A DNA stretch of 64,000 nucleotides, taken from assembly GCF_010104355.1 (NCBI RefSeq), contig NZ_CP044972.1:4327520-4391519 (forward strand). The letters run 5' to 3'. This DNA is from Hydrogenophaga sp. PBL-H3 (GTDB taxonomy: Bacteria; Pseudomonadota; Gammaproteobacteria; Burkholderiales; Burkholderiaceae_C). The translations under genes were made by a program, and so were the position numbers. Shown piece by piece: positions 51,437 through 61,080 of the stretch (the first letter of the stretch is position 1; each line of letters starts with the position of its first letter). The notes below the pieces were generated by a model. It was not told where the DNA came from. It saw only the letters and a program-made list of their open reading frames with translations, and made no database searches.

Positions 51437-52243
51437 TCAGGCACCGTTCTGGGTTTCGCCTTGTCTGTGTTTGCGCGCCCGGCCAGACAGCACCCGATCA
51501 AACAAGGCGTTGGGCAACAGGCGCAGCAGTTTGGCCACCACACCCATCTGCCATGGAATCACCCGGTAGCTCACGCCAGCGACGATGGCATCGAACGCGC
51601 GGTCGGCAAAGGTTTCGGGGCTCAGTAGAAACGGCATGGTGTAGCGGTTCTCGCGGGTCAGCGGTGTGTCAACGTAGCCGGGCACAACGGTCACGACCGC
51701 CACCCCGCTGCCACGCATTTCTCCGCGCAGGCTCTCGCAGTACGCCACCACTGCTGCCTTGCTGGCGCAATATGCGCCGTGCCCTGGCAAACCCCGGATG
51801 GCCGCCACGCTGGCAATGCCCACCAGCGCGCCACTGCCGCGAGCGGCCATGGCGGCCACAAACGGGTGGAATGTGGCGGCCATGCCGGTGTTGTTGAGGG
51901 CGAAGGTGCGCGCCATCACATCCAGATCATCGCGCTCGGTGGTGTCCATGCCGATGCTCACGCCCGCATTGGCAACGACAACGTCGGGCACGCCCTGCGA
52001 CTCCAGGCAGGCTCTACCCGCGGTCACGATGCTGTCGATGTCGGACACGTCGGCGCCGTAAACACGGCAACGATCTGCATCCCACCCGTTGGCGTCCGCA
52101 AAGGCCTGCATGTCGGCGGTGCGTCTCGCCACCAGGGCCAGCCGGTATCCGCTGCGGGCAAAGCGGGCGGCCAGCGCCTGGCCAATGCCGCTGGATGCAC
52201 CGGTGATGAAGGCCAGCGGGGCCTTGGCATTGTCGGTTGGCAT
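51437..52243 (-). CDS. Short-chain dehydrogenase/reductase
   Basis: The 268-residue enzyme is a classical SDR with the cofactor motif TGASSGIGQALA, NAG in VVANAGVSI and the YxxxK pair in HGAYCASKAAV; the serine of the triad is in GIASVAAI. It uses NAD(P)(H); the substrate is not predictable. It lies 23 bases after lptC on the same strand, where lptA would be expected in most relatives, so it may be carried on the LPS-gene transcript without sharing its function. Confidence 0.9.
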   Translation of the reverse strand: MPTDNAKAPLAFITGASSGIGQALAARFARSGYRLALVARRTADMQAFADANGWDADRCRVYGADVSDIDSIVTAGRACLESQGVPDVVVANAGVSIGMDTTERDDLDVMARTFALNNTGMAATFHPFVAAMAARGSGALVGIASVAAIRGLPGHGAYCASKAAVVAYCESLRGEMRGSGVAVVTVVPGYVDTPLTRENRYTMPFLLSPETFADRAFDAIVAGVSYRVIPWQMGVVAKLLRLLPNALFDRVLSGRARKHRQGETQNGA

Positions 52244-52266
52244 GGTCTTGAAGGCGAATGAGCGGT

Positions 52267-52938
52267 TCAGCGGGGCACCAGTTGGGCCTTCACACGGCCT
52301 TTGAAATCGGCCACGCCGGAGTCGCCCCGGTAGTCGAGTGTGTCGGCCACCAGCCGGTCGGTGCCACGCAGCAGCACCACGGGCTGATCGGACACGACGC
52401 GCTCTGGGTCGACGAACACCTTGAGGTATTCGCCCTTGAACTCCAGGCGCGGAAGGGCTTCACCGTTCGCCCCGACGGCCGCTTCGCGCACCACCACCGC
52501 ATTGCCTTCCAGGATGAACTGGCTGTTGTCGGCGTTGGTGGTCACCAGTTTCGCACTGGCCACCGTGGGCCGCCCTTCGGGACCGATGTTGCGGATGCGT
52601 GCGTTGTCGATCTCGATGCGGTCGTCGTCGGGATGGTGACGCGCCTCATCACCGGCCACCTCGGACGTGAGCGTGCCTTCGGGATCAAACGCCTTGACCG
52701 AGAAGCCACGCATGAAGTAGTCGGGCTCGCTGCTCACCGGCCGTGCGGGCCGCGGCGCCTCGGGCGCGGGGGTGGCGCGCAGCAGCCAGTACGAGGCCAG
52801 TGCGAGCAGGCCCATGAGCATGACGGGCAGGTAGATCGAGACGCGATCCAACAGCTTGGGTTTGCGACGGGGTGGCCGCGCCGTCGGCTCGTTGAGGTCG
52901 ACGGTGTCCAGGAAATCCAGTGGATCGGACGTGCTCAT
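52267..52938 (-). CDS. lptC: LPS export protein LptC
   Basis: The 223-residue protein has a cytoplasmic leader rich in Pro and Arg, one membrane helix at about 52-70 (SIYLPVMLMGLLALASYWLL) and a periplasmic LptC domain with MRGFSVKAFDPEGTLTSEV and further beta repeats. It links the inner-membrane LPS extractor to the periplasmic LptA bridge. Its ATG overlaps the kdsC stop in an ATGA. The next gene is a dehydrogenase, not lptA, which is unusual. Confidence 0.88.
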   Translation of the reverse strand: MSTSDPLDFLDTVDLNEPTARPPRRKPKLLDRVSIYLPVMLMGLLALASYWLLRATPAPEAPRPARPVSSEPDYFMRGFSVKAFDPEGTLTSEVAGDEARHHPDDDRIEIDNARIRNIGPEGRPTVASAKLVTTNADNSQFILEGNAVVVREAAVGANGEALPRLEFKGEYLKVFVDPERVVSDQPVVLLRGTDRLVADTLDYRGDSGVADFKGRVKAQLVPR

Positions 52939-53498
52939 CGGGCGGCCGCCTCCAGTTCGCGGGCGTAGACACCGCTGGCCACGAGCAGCAGGTCGCACAG
53001 GTCGCGCACGGCGCCTGCGCCTGGCAGCCGTGTGGTGACGTGGTGGGCCACGGCCAGCACCTCGGCGTGGGCGGTGGAGGGCGCACAGGCAAGGGCAGCG
53101 CGGCGCAGCATGGGCAGATCGGGCCAGTCATCGCCCATGGCCGCTGCGACCGACCAGCTCAAGCCGAGTTCGGTCAGGATCTCTTCGGCCGCCGGGCGCT
53201 TGTCTTCGGTGCCAAAGCGCGTGTGCACCACGCCAAGGGCTTTCAGGCGCGCGCGCAGGGCCGCCGAGTCGCGCCCGGTGACCACAGCCGGCGTGATGCC
53301 GGCGCGCTGCAGCAGCTTGATGCCATGGCCGTCCAGGGTGTGAAAGCGCTTGAGCGCTTCGCCCGATTCGCTGAAATAAAGACCGCCGTCGGTGAGCACA
53401 CCATCCACATCGAAAAACACCACGCGGATGCCCTGCGCCTGCAACAGCAATTCGGGTGTGAAGTTCAAGGCCGGGCGCAAGGCGGGCAGGTCGTTCAT
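52935..53498 (-). CDS. kdsC: 3-deoxy-D-manno-octulosonate 8-phosphate phosphatase
   Basis: The 187-residue HAD-family enzyme releases KDO from KDO-8-phosphate for lipopolysaccharide core synthesis. The nucleophile and general-acid aspartates are D30 and D32 in FFDVDGVLTDGG, and GDDWPDLPML is the metal-binding motif. It has the small, cap-less form expected of KdsC. It begins immediately after the kdsD stop with no spacer and overlaps lptC by four bases. Confidence 0.95.
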   Translation of the reverse strand: MNDLPALRPALNFTPELLLQAQGIRVVFFDVDGVLTDGGLYFSESGEALKRFHTLDGHGIKLLQRAGITPAVVTGRDSAALRARLKALGVVHTRFGTEDKRPAAEEILTELGLSWSVAAAMGDDWPDLPMLRRAALACAPSTAHAEVLAVAHHVTTRLPGAGAVRDLCDLLLVASGVYARELEAAAR

Positions 53499-54497
53499 TC
53501 AGATCACTTTCGAGCGCATGAGGTCGTTGGCGTTGAGCGCTCCGATGAGGCGGCCACCCGGGTCCACCACCAGCACGCTGGTGATGCGGTTGGCTTCCAT
53601 CACGCCGGCGGCCTCGACCGCCAGCGCATCGGCGCGCACGGTGCGTGGGTTGGGGTGCATCACGTCGTTGGCGCTCAGGGTGCGCAGGTCGGTGCTGCTG
53701 CCGGTCTTCTCGATCAGGCGGCGCAGATCGCCGTCGGTGAAGATGCCCAGCACGCGGTCGTCGGCGTCGACCACCGCGCTCATGCCCAGCCCTTTGGCGC
53801 TGATCACGCCCATCAACTCCATCAAGCTGGCCTGGGGACCGACGCGCGGCAGGTCGGCGCCGCTGCGCATGACGTCGCTCACGTGGGTGAGCAGTTTGCG
53901 CCCGAGTGCGCCGCCGGGGTGCGAGCGGGCAAAGTCGTCGGCCTTGAAGCCGCGCGCATCGAGCAGGGCCACGGCCAGCGCATCGCCCATCGCGAGTTGC
54001 GCGGTGGTGCTGGCGGTGGGCGCGAGGTTGTGGGGGCAGGCTTCCTTGTCGACCGAGCTGTCCAGCACCGCCAGGGCGTGTCGGCCCAGCGTGGAGCCAG
54101 GCCGGCCGGTGAGCGCGATCAGGGGCACGCCCATGCGCTTGATGTGCGGAAGGATGGCGGAGAGTTCGTCGCTCTCGCCGCTGTTGCTGATGCCCAGCAC
54201 CACGTCGGCCGCGGTGATCATGCCCAGATCGCCATGGCTGGCTTCGGCGGGATGCACAAAAAGGGCCGGCGTGCCGGTAGAGGCCAGTGTGGCGGCGATC
54301 TTGCGGCCAATGTGACCGCTCTTGCCCATGCCCATGACCACCACACGTCCCTGGCAGGTCAGCATGCAGGCCACCGCCGTGGAGAAAGACTCGCCCATGC
54401 GCAGGGCCATGGCCGTGACGGCCTGGGCTTCTATACCGAGTGTTTCCTGGGCCATCGCCAAAGCGCGGGCGGCATCGAAGGTGGTGGGCGAACTCAT
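53499..54497 (-). CDS. kdsD: D-arabinose 5-phosphate isomerase
   Basis: The 332-residue enzyme turns ribulose-5-phosphate into arabinose-5-phosphate, the start of KDO synthesis. A SIS domain fills the first 190 residues (MGKSGHIGRKIAATLASTG and SNSGESDEL), followed by two CBS domains (GLGMSAVVDADDRVLGIFTDGD and the C-terminal DPGGRLIGALNANDL). The ATG at 54497 starts the conserved region; the long in-frame opening upstream is the antisense of the antiporter gene. It heads kdsD-kdsC-lptC and is divergent from the antiporter across 72 bases. Confidence 0.96.
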   Translation of the reverse strand: MSSPTTFDAARALAMAQETLGIEAQAVTAMALRMGESFSTAVACMLTCQGRVVVMGMGKSGHIGRKIAATLASTGTPALFVHPAEASHGDLGMITAADVVLGISNSGESDELSAILPHIKRMGVPLIALTGRPGSTLGRHALAVLDSSVDKEACPHNLAPTASTTAQLAMGDALAVALLDARGFKADDFARSHPGGALGRKLLTHVSDVMRSGADLPRVGPQASLMELMGVISAKGLGMSAVVDADDRVLGIFTDGDLRRLIEKTGSSTDLRTLSANDVMHPNPRTVRADALAVEAAGVMEANRITSVLVVDPGGRLIGALNANDLMRSKVI

Positions 54498-54569
54498 GCG
54501 GTCATTATCGCCGTGGGTCTTCCCGCAGGGGCTCCCTGCGCCGCCATCGCTGGCCGTTAACATGACCGC

Positions 54570-56555
54570 ATGACCTCGCTCGACATTGCCCTGCTGTACT
54601 TGCTGGCATCCGTATTGGGCGTGGTCGTGTGCCGGCTGCTGCGGCTGCCGCCGATGTTGGGCTACCTGGTGGTGGGCGTGCTGATCGGGCCCAATGCGCT
54701 CGCACTGGCGCAGGACTCCAGCGGCATCCGCTATCTGGCGGAATTCGGCGTGGTGTTCCTCATGTTCGTGATCGGACTTGAGTTCAGCCTGCCCAAGCTG
54801 CGCGCGATGAAGCGGCTGGTGTTCGGCCTCGGTCTGTCGCAGGTGGTGCTCACGGTGCTGATCACCACCGCAGCCTCGATGGCTCTCACCCTGCTTCTGC
54901 CCACCTGGTGGAACATCAGTTGGCAGACCGCGCTGACGCTGGGCGGCGTGATGGCCATGAGCAGCACGGCCATCGTGATCAAGCTGGTGGCCGAACGGCT
55001 GGAGCTGGAGTCCGAACACGGCAAGCGGGTGCTGGGCATCCTGCTGTTCCAGGATCTGGCCGTTGTGCCTTTGCTGGTGATCATCCCCGCGCTCGCAGCC
55101 GAGCCGGAAGACTTGCTGATTGCAGTGGGGTGGGCCAGCCTGAAGGCCGTGTTGCTGCTGGGCCTGCTGCTCACGGGCGGGCAGAAGGTGATGCGCTGGT
55201 GGCTCACGCTGGTGGCACGGCGCAAGAGCGACGAGTTGTTCATGCTCAACCTGCTGCTCATCACGCTGGGCCTTGCCTGGCTGACCGAACACGCCGGCCT
55301 GTCGCTGGCGCTGGGGGCGTTCGTGGCCGGCATGCTCATCTCGGAGACCGAGTTCAAGCACCAGGTGGAGACCGACATCCGCCCGTTCCACGACGTGTTG
55401 CTGGGGCTGTTCTTCATCACCATCGGCATGATGCTGGACTGGCGCATGGTGCTCGGCAGCTGGCCGCTGGTGCTCCTGCTTCTCACGCTCTCGGTGGTGT
55501 TCAAGCTGGCGCTCATCACCGGTCTCACGCGTGCGTTCGGCGCGCCCATGGGCGTGGCACTGCGCACCGGCCTGTACCTCGCGCAGGCCGGTGAATTCGG
55601 CCTGGTGCTGCTCACGCTGGCTGGCAACAACAACCTGATACCGCCCAACCTGTTCAACCCTGTGCTGGCGTCCATGGTGCTGTCGATGCTGGCCACGCCG
55701 TTCGTGATCATGTATGCCAACACCATCGTGACAAGGCTGGTGGGCAGCGACTGGTTGATGCAATCGGTGCAGATGACCAGCATCGCGCGCAAAGCGATCA
55801 ACGCCGACAAGCACGTGATCATTTGTGGCTACGGACGCTGCGGGCAGAACCTGGCCCGCCTGCTCGAGGCCGAACGCATTCCCTACATGGCTCTCGACCT
55901 CGACCCCGACCGCGTGCGCCAGGCCGCGGCCGCTGGCCATTCGGTGGTGTTTGGCGACGCTGCGCGCCTGCAGGCGCTCATGGCCGCAGGCTTGCACCGC
56001 GCCAGCGCCGTGGTCATCACGTATCTGGACACGGCCAGCGCACTCAAGGTCTTGCGCCACACCCACGAACAGGCGGTGAACGTGCCGGTGGTGGTGCGCA
56101 CGGTGGACGACATGGACCTGGAGAAACTGCGCGCGGCCGGTGCCACCGAGGTGGTGCCCGAGGCAATCGAAGCCAGCCTCATGCTGGCCAGCCACGCCCT
56201 GGCTCTGGTGGGTGTGCCCATGCGCCGCGTGATCCGTGTGGTGCAAGACCAGCGCGATGCGCGTTACAACCTGCTCAAAGGCTACTTCCATGGCGCAGAC
56301 GACGATGGCGCCGATGAAATCGACCACGAGCGGCTCAACACCGTGACGCTGCCCGCTGCCGGGCGCACGGTGGGCAAAACGCTGGAGAGTCTGGCCCTGC
56401 ACGCGGTGGGGGTGCGGGTGGTGAGCCTTCGCCATGCCAGCGGCATGCCGGCCACGCTGACCGACGACACCGTGCTGCAAGGCGGTGACACGCTGGTGCT
56501 CAGCGGCAAAGCACCCGCCCTGGCGCTGGCCGAGGACAAGCTGCTGTCCGGCTGA
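54570..56555 (+). CDS. Monovalent cation:proton antiporter of the CPA2/Kef type
   Basis: The 661-residue membrane protein has about twelve helices in its first 395 residues, then a cytoplasmic RCK_N domain with the nucleotide motif VIICGYGRCGQNLARLL and an RCK_C domain at the end (LNTVTLPAAGRTVGKTLESL). It is closest in layout to KefB/KefC and YbaL, which export K+ and can be gated by nucleotides or glutathione adducts. No KefF/KefG partner lies beside it. It is divergent from kdsD, an arrangement common in proteobacteria. Confidence 0.93.
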   Translation: MTSLDIALLYLLASVLGVVVCRLLRLPPMLGYLVVGVLIGPNALALAQDSSGIRYLAEFGVVFLMFVIGLEFSLPKLRAMKRLVFGLGLSQVVLTVLITTAASMALTLLLPTWWNISWQTALTLGGVMAMSSTAIVIKLVAERLELESEHGKRVLGILLFQDLAVVPLLVIIPALAAEPEDLLIAVGWASLKAVLLLGLLLTGGQKVMRWWLTLVARRKSDELFMLNLLLITLGLAWLTEHAGLSLALGAFVAGMLISETEFKHQVETDIRPFHDVLLGLFFITIGMMLDWRMVLGSWPLVLLLLTLSVVFKLALITGLTRAFGAPMGVALRTGLYLAQAGEFGLVLLTLAGNNNLIPPNLFNPVLASMVLSMLATPFVIMYANTIVTRLVGSDWLMQSVQMTSIARKAINADKHVIICGYGRCGQNLARLLEAERIPYMALDLDPDRVRQAAAAGHSVVFGDAARLQALMAAGLHRASAVVITYLDTASALKVLRHTHEQAVNVPVVVRTVDDMDLEKLRAAGATEVVPEAIEASLMLASHALALVGVPMRRVIRVVQDQRDARYNLLKGYFHGADDDGADEIDHERLNTVTLPAAGRTVGKTLESLALHAVGVRVVSLRHASGMPATLTDDTVLQGGDTLVLSGKAPALALAEDKLLSG

Positions 56556-56677
56556 AGCGCCACGGCCCCGGGTTCAGTGAAAGCCCCGTCGATTAGGTAT
56601 AGATTAAGAATCTTCGGTTCGAATCGCGACTGATTGGTATGTATGCTCGCGGTTTTCCAATGTCCGGAGTCTTTTCC

Positions 56678-57640
56678 ATGATCGATCGCCGTTTGTTCCT
56701 GGGTGCTGGCGTGGCTGGCGCTTCCGCACTGACCTTCTCGTCCGTGTTCTCGCAAAACACCCCCAACGTCGGCGCACCGGTCCTGCCTGTGCCGGGCTTT
56801 CGCAAGATGAAGCTGGGCGCGATGGAGATCATCGCGATCAACGACGGCGCGCTGCGTCGCCCGCTGGGTGAAGAGTTTGTGCGCAACGCGCCGCTGGAGC
56901 AGGTCAAGGCCATGCTCGCGTCGCAGAACCTCTCGACCGATTACGTGGACATCCCCTTCACGCCTTACCTCATCGTCAGCGGCAACACCAAGTACCTGAT
57001 CGACACCGGCTTCGCCGACAACGGTCCGCCCACCACCGGACGCCTGGCAGCCAACATGGCGGCCGCTGGCTACAAGCCCGAAGACATCGATCACGTCATC
57101 CTCAGCCACTTCCACGGCGACCACATCAACGGCCTGATCAAGAAAGACGGCTCGCTGGTCTTCCCCAAGGCGAAGGTGCACGTGCCCAATCCGGAGATGG
57201 CCTTCTGGATGGACGAGGCCAAGATGGCCGAAGCGCCACCCGCTGCCCAGGGTGGCTTCCAGAACGCCCGCCGCGTGCTCGGCAAGATCCCGGCGGACCG
57301 CCTGGTGCGCTTCGAGCCGGGTGCCGAGCTGGCACCGGGCATCCAGTCATCGGCTGCATTCGGCCACACGCCGGGCATGGCGGTTTTCACGGTGCGCTCT
57401 GAAGGAAAGTCGTTCATGTACACCGCCGACGTGACCAATGTGCCCTCGCTGTTCGCTCGCAGCCCCGACTGGGCTGTCTCGTTCGACATGGACGCCGAGA
57501 TGGCGCGCCAGACGCGTCGCCGCATCTTCGACACGCTGGTGAAAGACAAGATGGCGGTGGGTGGCTTCCATTTCCCCTTCCCTGCCCTCGGCACGCTGGA
57601 GGCCTCCGGCAACGGATACCAGTTCAAACCCATGGCCTGA
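56678..57640 (+). CDS. Exported metallo-beta-lactamase-fold hydrolase
   Basis: The 320-residue protein has the zinc motif SHFHGDHINGL plus later ligands in FGHTPGM, TADVTN and a C-terminal FHFPFPALG. The N-terminus IDRRLFLGAGVAGASALTFSS looks like a Tat-type or Sec signal. I chose the ATG at 56678 because a GGAG lies nine bases before it; alternatives are at 56660 and 56639. The family includes quorum-quenching lactonases and other esterases. A strong terminator follows. The catalytic target is not predictable. Confidence 0.88.
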   Translation: MIDRRLFLGAGVAGASALTFSSVFSQNTPNVGAPVLPVPGFRKMKLGAMEIIAINDGALRRPLGEEFVRNAPLEQVKAMLASQNLSTDYVDIPFTPYLIVSGNTKYLIDTGFADNGPPTTGRLAANMAAAGYKPEDIDHVILSHFHGDHINGLIKKDGSLVFPKAKVHVPNPEMAFWMDEAKMAEAPPAAQGGFQNARRVLGKIPADRLVRFEPGAELAPGIQSSAAFGHTPGMAVFTVRSEGKSFMYTADVTNVPSLFARSPDWAVSFDMDAEMARQTRRRIFDTLVKDKMAVGGFHFPFPALGTLEASGNGYQFKPMA

Positions 57641-57660
57641 TCGGGTCGCCATGGTCTCCC

Positions 57661-57689
57661 ACCCCGGCCTACGCGCCGGGGTTTTTTTT
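57661..57689 (+). terminator. Rho-independent terminator after the metallo-beta-lactamase-fold gene
   Basis: ACCCCGGC and GCCGGGGT pair over a six-base loop and are followed by eight T residues. It isolates the gene from apt, which starts 42 bases further on. Confidence 0.9.
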
Positions 57690-57730
57690 GCCCGATCGAT
57701 AATGGGCAACCACCTCAAACCCCGACCCCG

Positions 57731-58276
57731 ATGGACACCTCTGCTTTCCTCAAGGCCCACATCCGAACGGTGCCCGACTGGCCCGCGCCCGGTGTGCAGT
57801 TCCGCGACATCACACCGCTGTTGCAAGACCCGAAGGTGTTTCGCGTGCTGATCGACGCCTTCGTGCACCGCTATATGGACCCGGCCCTCAAGCCTACCGT
57901 GGTGGCCGGGCTCGACGCGCGGGGCTTCATCATTGGTTCGGTGCTGGCCTACGAACTGGGCGTGGGCTTCGTGCCCATCCGCAAGAAGGGCAAGCTGCCG
58001 TTCACCACGGTGGAAGAAACCTACGAACTGGAATACGGCAGCGCCACGGTAGAGCTGCACACCGACGCGGTGAAAGCCGGTGACAAGGTGGTGCTGATCG
58101 ACGACCTGATCGCCACCGGCGGGACCATGATGGCCGGACGGCGGTTGCTGGAAAAGCTGGGCGCCGAAGTCATGGAGGGTGCCGCCATCGTGGACCTGCC
58201 CGAACTCGGCGGCTCGCAGAAGCTGCGGGAATCGGGTCTGGCGTTGTTCACCCTGGTCGACTTCGCCGGGCACTGA
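57731..58276 (+). CDS. apt: Adenine phosphoribosyltransferase
   Basis: The 181-residue enzyme salvages adenine to AMP with PRPP. The PRPP-binding motif [14 protein letters not shown] and [11 protein letters not shown] at the start are diagnostic, and the length is normal. It starts 42 bases past the terminator of the upstream gene, so its promoter must be in or near that short gap. It converges on the unknown gene with 20 bases between. Confidence 0.96.
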   Translation: MDTSAFLKAHIRTVPDWPAPGVQFRDITPLLQDPKVFRVLIDAFVHRYMDPALKPTVVAGLDARGFIIGSVLAYELGVGFVPIRKKGKLPFTTVEETYELEYGSATVELHTDAVKAGDKVVLIDDLIATGGTMMAGRRLLEKLGAEVMEGAAIVDLPELGGSQKLRESGLALFTLVDFAGH

Positions 58277-58296
58277 ACGCCGAGCGCGCCAGCGCG

Positions 58297-58956
58297 TCAG
58301 AGTTTGCCGCGCTGTGTCTCGCTGAGTGCCGCGAAGTCGCTGTGCGATTCGGGCACCGGCAGTTGGGCTTCTTCGGGTGACGGGTACGTCGGCTTGACCG
58401 AACTCTGCAGGGCCTTGCGAAACGCTGCGAGCTCTCCCTCGTCCAGCGCCTGCATCGGGGCGTGCGAGGAGCGTATGTTGGGTTTTGGGATGGCTGTGGG
58501 GTTGAAGAGTTCGGCATCGCGTCGCGTTTGCGCCGACACCGACGCACGCAAGGCCACACCCACCTGATCGTTCGCGGCGCGGCGGCGCCAATACACAGAA
58601 CGCACCGCCATGCCGTGACGGGCCTTGGCGCTTTGCTGGATCCAGTTTTCGATCTCCAGCAGGTACGCGTCGGGCATGCCCTCGGCCGGCAATGCCAGGT
58701 CGATCAAGACCAGAAAACTGTCGCCATTGGCATCGAGCGTCAACACCTTGAATTCGTAGCTGGTGGACAGCACGCCGGCACGGATGAGCGACTCGCGGAC
58801 CACGCCAAACAATTGCTCGCGTCGCAGGATGCGGCGACCCTTGCGTGGCGAGATCAGCGGCAGCGTGGTCTGGCCAAACGACTTGCGCACGCGCGCCAGC
58901 CGTCCCTTGCCCGATGCGTTGGTTTTCTTGGCTTGCAGCCAGTTCATGAAGGACAT
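58297..58956 (-). CDS. Conserved protein of unknown function
   Basis: I do not recognise this 219-residue protein. It has a basic N-terminal third (KTNASGKGRLARVRKSFG), a central mixed region with FKVLTLDANGDSFLVLIDL that looks like a beta-alpha domain, and a Pro/Ser-rich, acidic C-terminal tail. There is no signal peptide or membrane helix. The start is ATG at 58956, with another in-frame ATG nine bases on. It lies 62 bases after a lone cyclic-nucleotide-binding protein gene on the same strand, so the two may be co-transcribed. Confidence 0.7.
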   Translation of the reverse strand: MSFMNWLQAKKTNASGKGRLARVRKSFGQTTLPLISPRKGRRILRREQLFGVVRESLIRAGVLSTSYEFKVLTLDANGDSFLVLIDLALPAEGMPDAYLLEIENWIQQSAKARHGMAVRSVYWRRRAANDQVGVALRASVSAQTRRDAELFNPTAIPKPNIRSSHAPMQALDEGELAAFRKALQSSVKPTYPSPEEAQLPVPESHSDFAALSETQRGKL

Positions 58957-59018
58957 GGTCAAAGTGTGCACAAGGCGTTGCGCCGAGATGGTATGAACTG
59001 GGGCGCGACCCGCGGCCA

Positions 59019-59510
59019 TCAGGTGACCGCCACCCGTTTGGGCTTGTTGTACATGCGCCGAGCCAGCACCGCAGACATGGCCACAGTCACATCCAGGGCG
59101 ATCTCGGGATGGCGGATTGAAAGCTCTCGGAAACGCAGTGGCGTCATGCACCAGAGGCGGCAATCACTGCCTGCGTGAACCGTGGCGCTGCGCGGCAGGT
59201 GGCTGAAGAACGCACCTTCACCCAGCAGCGAGCCCGAGCCCACCACCGCAATGCGCACGCGCTCCTTGTCGTCTTCGTAATGCACGGTGAGCGTGCCGCT
59301 CTCGACGAAGTACACCGTGCGGTCCTTCACTCCTTGTTCGATCAGCACCTGCCCCTGCTTCAACGCGACGGGCTGCAGGTAGTTGGCCAGCACTGGCCAC
59401 TGGGTTTCGCTGAGGTTCAGGGGCACCGCGTCCAGCGCGCTGCTGTGCCGCATGGCCTGGGCCAAGCCGTTGATATCGAAGCGCAAAGATGTCGGAGGTG
59501 TGACATGCAT
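59019..59510 (-). CDS. Stand-alone cyclic-nucleotide-binding domain protein
   Basis: The 163-residue protein is a single CRP-type beta-barrel with KQGQVLIEQGVKDRTVYFVES and the phosphate-binding segment GSLLGEGAFFSHLPRSATV; the arginine and glutamate expected to hold the nucleotide are present. It lacks the helix-turn-helix of CRP/FNR regulators, so it cannot bind DNA alone. It may sense a cyclic nucleotide for a partner. The ATG at 59510 opens a 25-residue leader. It follows mnmE with 106 bases between. Confidence 0.85.
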   Translation of the reverse strand: MHVTPPTSLRFDINGLAQAMRHSSALDAVPLNLSETQWPVLANYLQPVALKQGQVLIEQGVKDRTVYFVESGTLTVHYEDDKERVRIAVVGSGSLLGEGAFFSHLPRSATVHAGSDCRLWCMTPLRFRELSIRHPEIALDVTVAMSAVLARRMYNKPKRVAVT

Positions 59511-59616
59511 CACGTCAAGATACCCGCGACCCCCGCCACCGCGCAAGCTGAAATTACCCGTGCTTACACCTGTGCCGCCCGGCGGCATTCGCAGCGCTCC
59601 GGGCGGCGCCGTCGAT

Positions 59617-61011
59617 CTACTTTCCGATGCAGAAACGCGAAAAAATCTCGCCGAGCAAATCGTCGGCGGTGAACTCGCCTGTGATTTCACCGAGCGCTTG
59701 TTGTGCCAGGCGCAGCTCTTCGGCCAGCAGGTCCAGATGCTCGGCCTGCGCGGCGAGCAAGGCATCGGCCTGCATCAGGTGATCGTCCACACGCTGCAAT
59801 GCCTGCAGGTGGCGGGCACGCGCCATGAACAGGCCATCACCAGATTGCTGCCAGCCCGCCAGGGCCAGCAGGCGCTGGCGCAAGGCCTGCAGGCCCTCGC
59901 CCCGTTTGGCCGAGATCGCAAGACCGCCCTGCAGGTCGGTGTGCGCCGAGGGGCTTTGATCAAGCTTGTTCCACACATGCAGCACCGGCACGCCCGCCGC
60001 CACGGCCTGGGCCAGGCTGGTGGCAATCGCGGCATCGGCGCTCTGGTAGGGGGCTGTTTCGGTACGGGTCAGGTCGTGCAGGAACAGCACCACGTCGGCC
60101 TCGCGGATCCGACCCCAGGCGCGCTCAATGCCGATCTTCTCCACCTCGTCCACATCGGGGCTGTCGCGCAGGCCGGCGGTGTCCACCACATGCAGCGGCA
60201 CACCTTCGATCTGGATCGTCTGCTGCACCACGTCGCGCGTGGTGCCCGCCACGGGCGTGACGATCGCGAGCTCGGCGCCTGCAAGGGCGTTGAGCAGTGA
60301 GCTCTTGCCCGCGTTGGGCTGCCCCGCAATCACCACCTGCAAACCGTCGCGCAACAAGGCGCCCTGCCTGGCCTGCGCCTGCACGTCCGCCAGGGCCTCG
60401 CGCAGCCGCCGCAGCTGCCCGGAAGCGTCGGCTTTCTGCAGGAAGTCGATGTCTTCCTCGGGGAAGTCCAGTGTGGCCTCGACCAGCATGCGCAGGTTCA
60501 CCAAGGCGTCGCGCAAGCCGTGGATGCGACCCGAGAACACACCGGCCATCGAGCGCGACGCACTTCGCGCCGCCGCCTCGGTGCTCGCATCGATCAAATC
60601 GGCGACGGCCTCTGCTTGCGCGAGGTCGAGCTTGTCGTTGAGGAAAGCGCGCTCGGTGAACTCACCTGCTCGGGCCACGCGCAAAGCAGGCAGCACATCG
60701 CGTCCGACCTCAAGGCAGCGCGCCACCAACAGCTGCAACACCACCGGCCCGCCATGGCCTTGCAGCTCCAGCACATCTTCACCGGTGTACGAATGCGGCC
60801 CCGCAAACCACAAGGCCAGACCGTGGTCGATGGGCTGCCCAGCCGCATCGGCAAACGGCAAATAGGTCGCCTCGCGCGGCGTCAACACACGCCCCAGCAA
60901 AGCCTGCACAAACGGCCCCAAGCCCCGGCCCGACACCCGGACAATGCCCACCCCACCCCGACCGGGGGCGGTGGCAATGGCAACGATGGGATCACGCGAG
61001 GCAGCGAGCAT
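59617..61011 (-). CDS. mnmE: tRNA uridine-5-carboxymethylaminomethyl modification GTPase
   Basis: The 464-residue GTPase modifies the wobble uridine of certain tRNAs with MnmG. The N-terminal folate-binding domain starts [22 protein letters not shown]. The G domain inserted in the helical domain has G1 GQPNAGKSS at 230-238, TTRD and DTAG at 277-280. The conserved C-terminal CIGK with its cysteine ends the protein. The ATG at 61011 was preferred to an upstream in-frame Met that lies in the repeat region. It is downstream of yidC, the standard order. Confidence 0.97.
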   Translation of the reverse strand: MLAASRDPIVAIATAPGRGGVGIVRVSGRGLGPFVQALLGRVLTPREATYLPFADAAGQPIDHGLALWFAGPHSYTGEDVLELQGHGGPVVLQLLVARCLEVGRDVLPALRVARAGEFTERAFLNDKLDLAQAEAVADLIDASTEAAARSASRSMAGVFSGRIHGLRDALVNLRMLVEATLDFPEEDIDFLQKADASGQLRRLREALADVQAQARQGALLRDGLQVVIAGQPNAGKSSLLNALAGAELAIVTPVAGTTRDVVQQTIQIEGVPLHVVDTAGLRDSPDVDEVEKIGIERAWGRIREADVVLFLHDLTRTETAPYQSADAAIATSLAQAVAAGVPVLHVWNKLDQSPSAHTDLQGGLAISAKRGEGLQALRQRLLALAGWQQSGDGLFMARARHLQALQRVDDHLMQADALLAAQAEHLDLLAEELRLAQQALGEITGEFTADDLLGEIFSRFCIGK

Positions 61012-61080
61012 GGGAGTCGAGCATAAAGACGAAGGGCCTGCAACGCAGGCCCGGCGAGGAACGAAGTGCCCCAACCCAGG

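Noticed and set aside
54498..56480. Upstream extension of the kdsD reading frame across the antiporter gene
   Set aside because: The 660 extra codons are antisense to a complete CPA2 antiporter. kdsD starts at 54497 with its conserved SIS domain.
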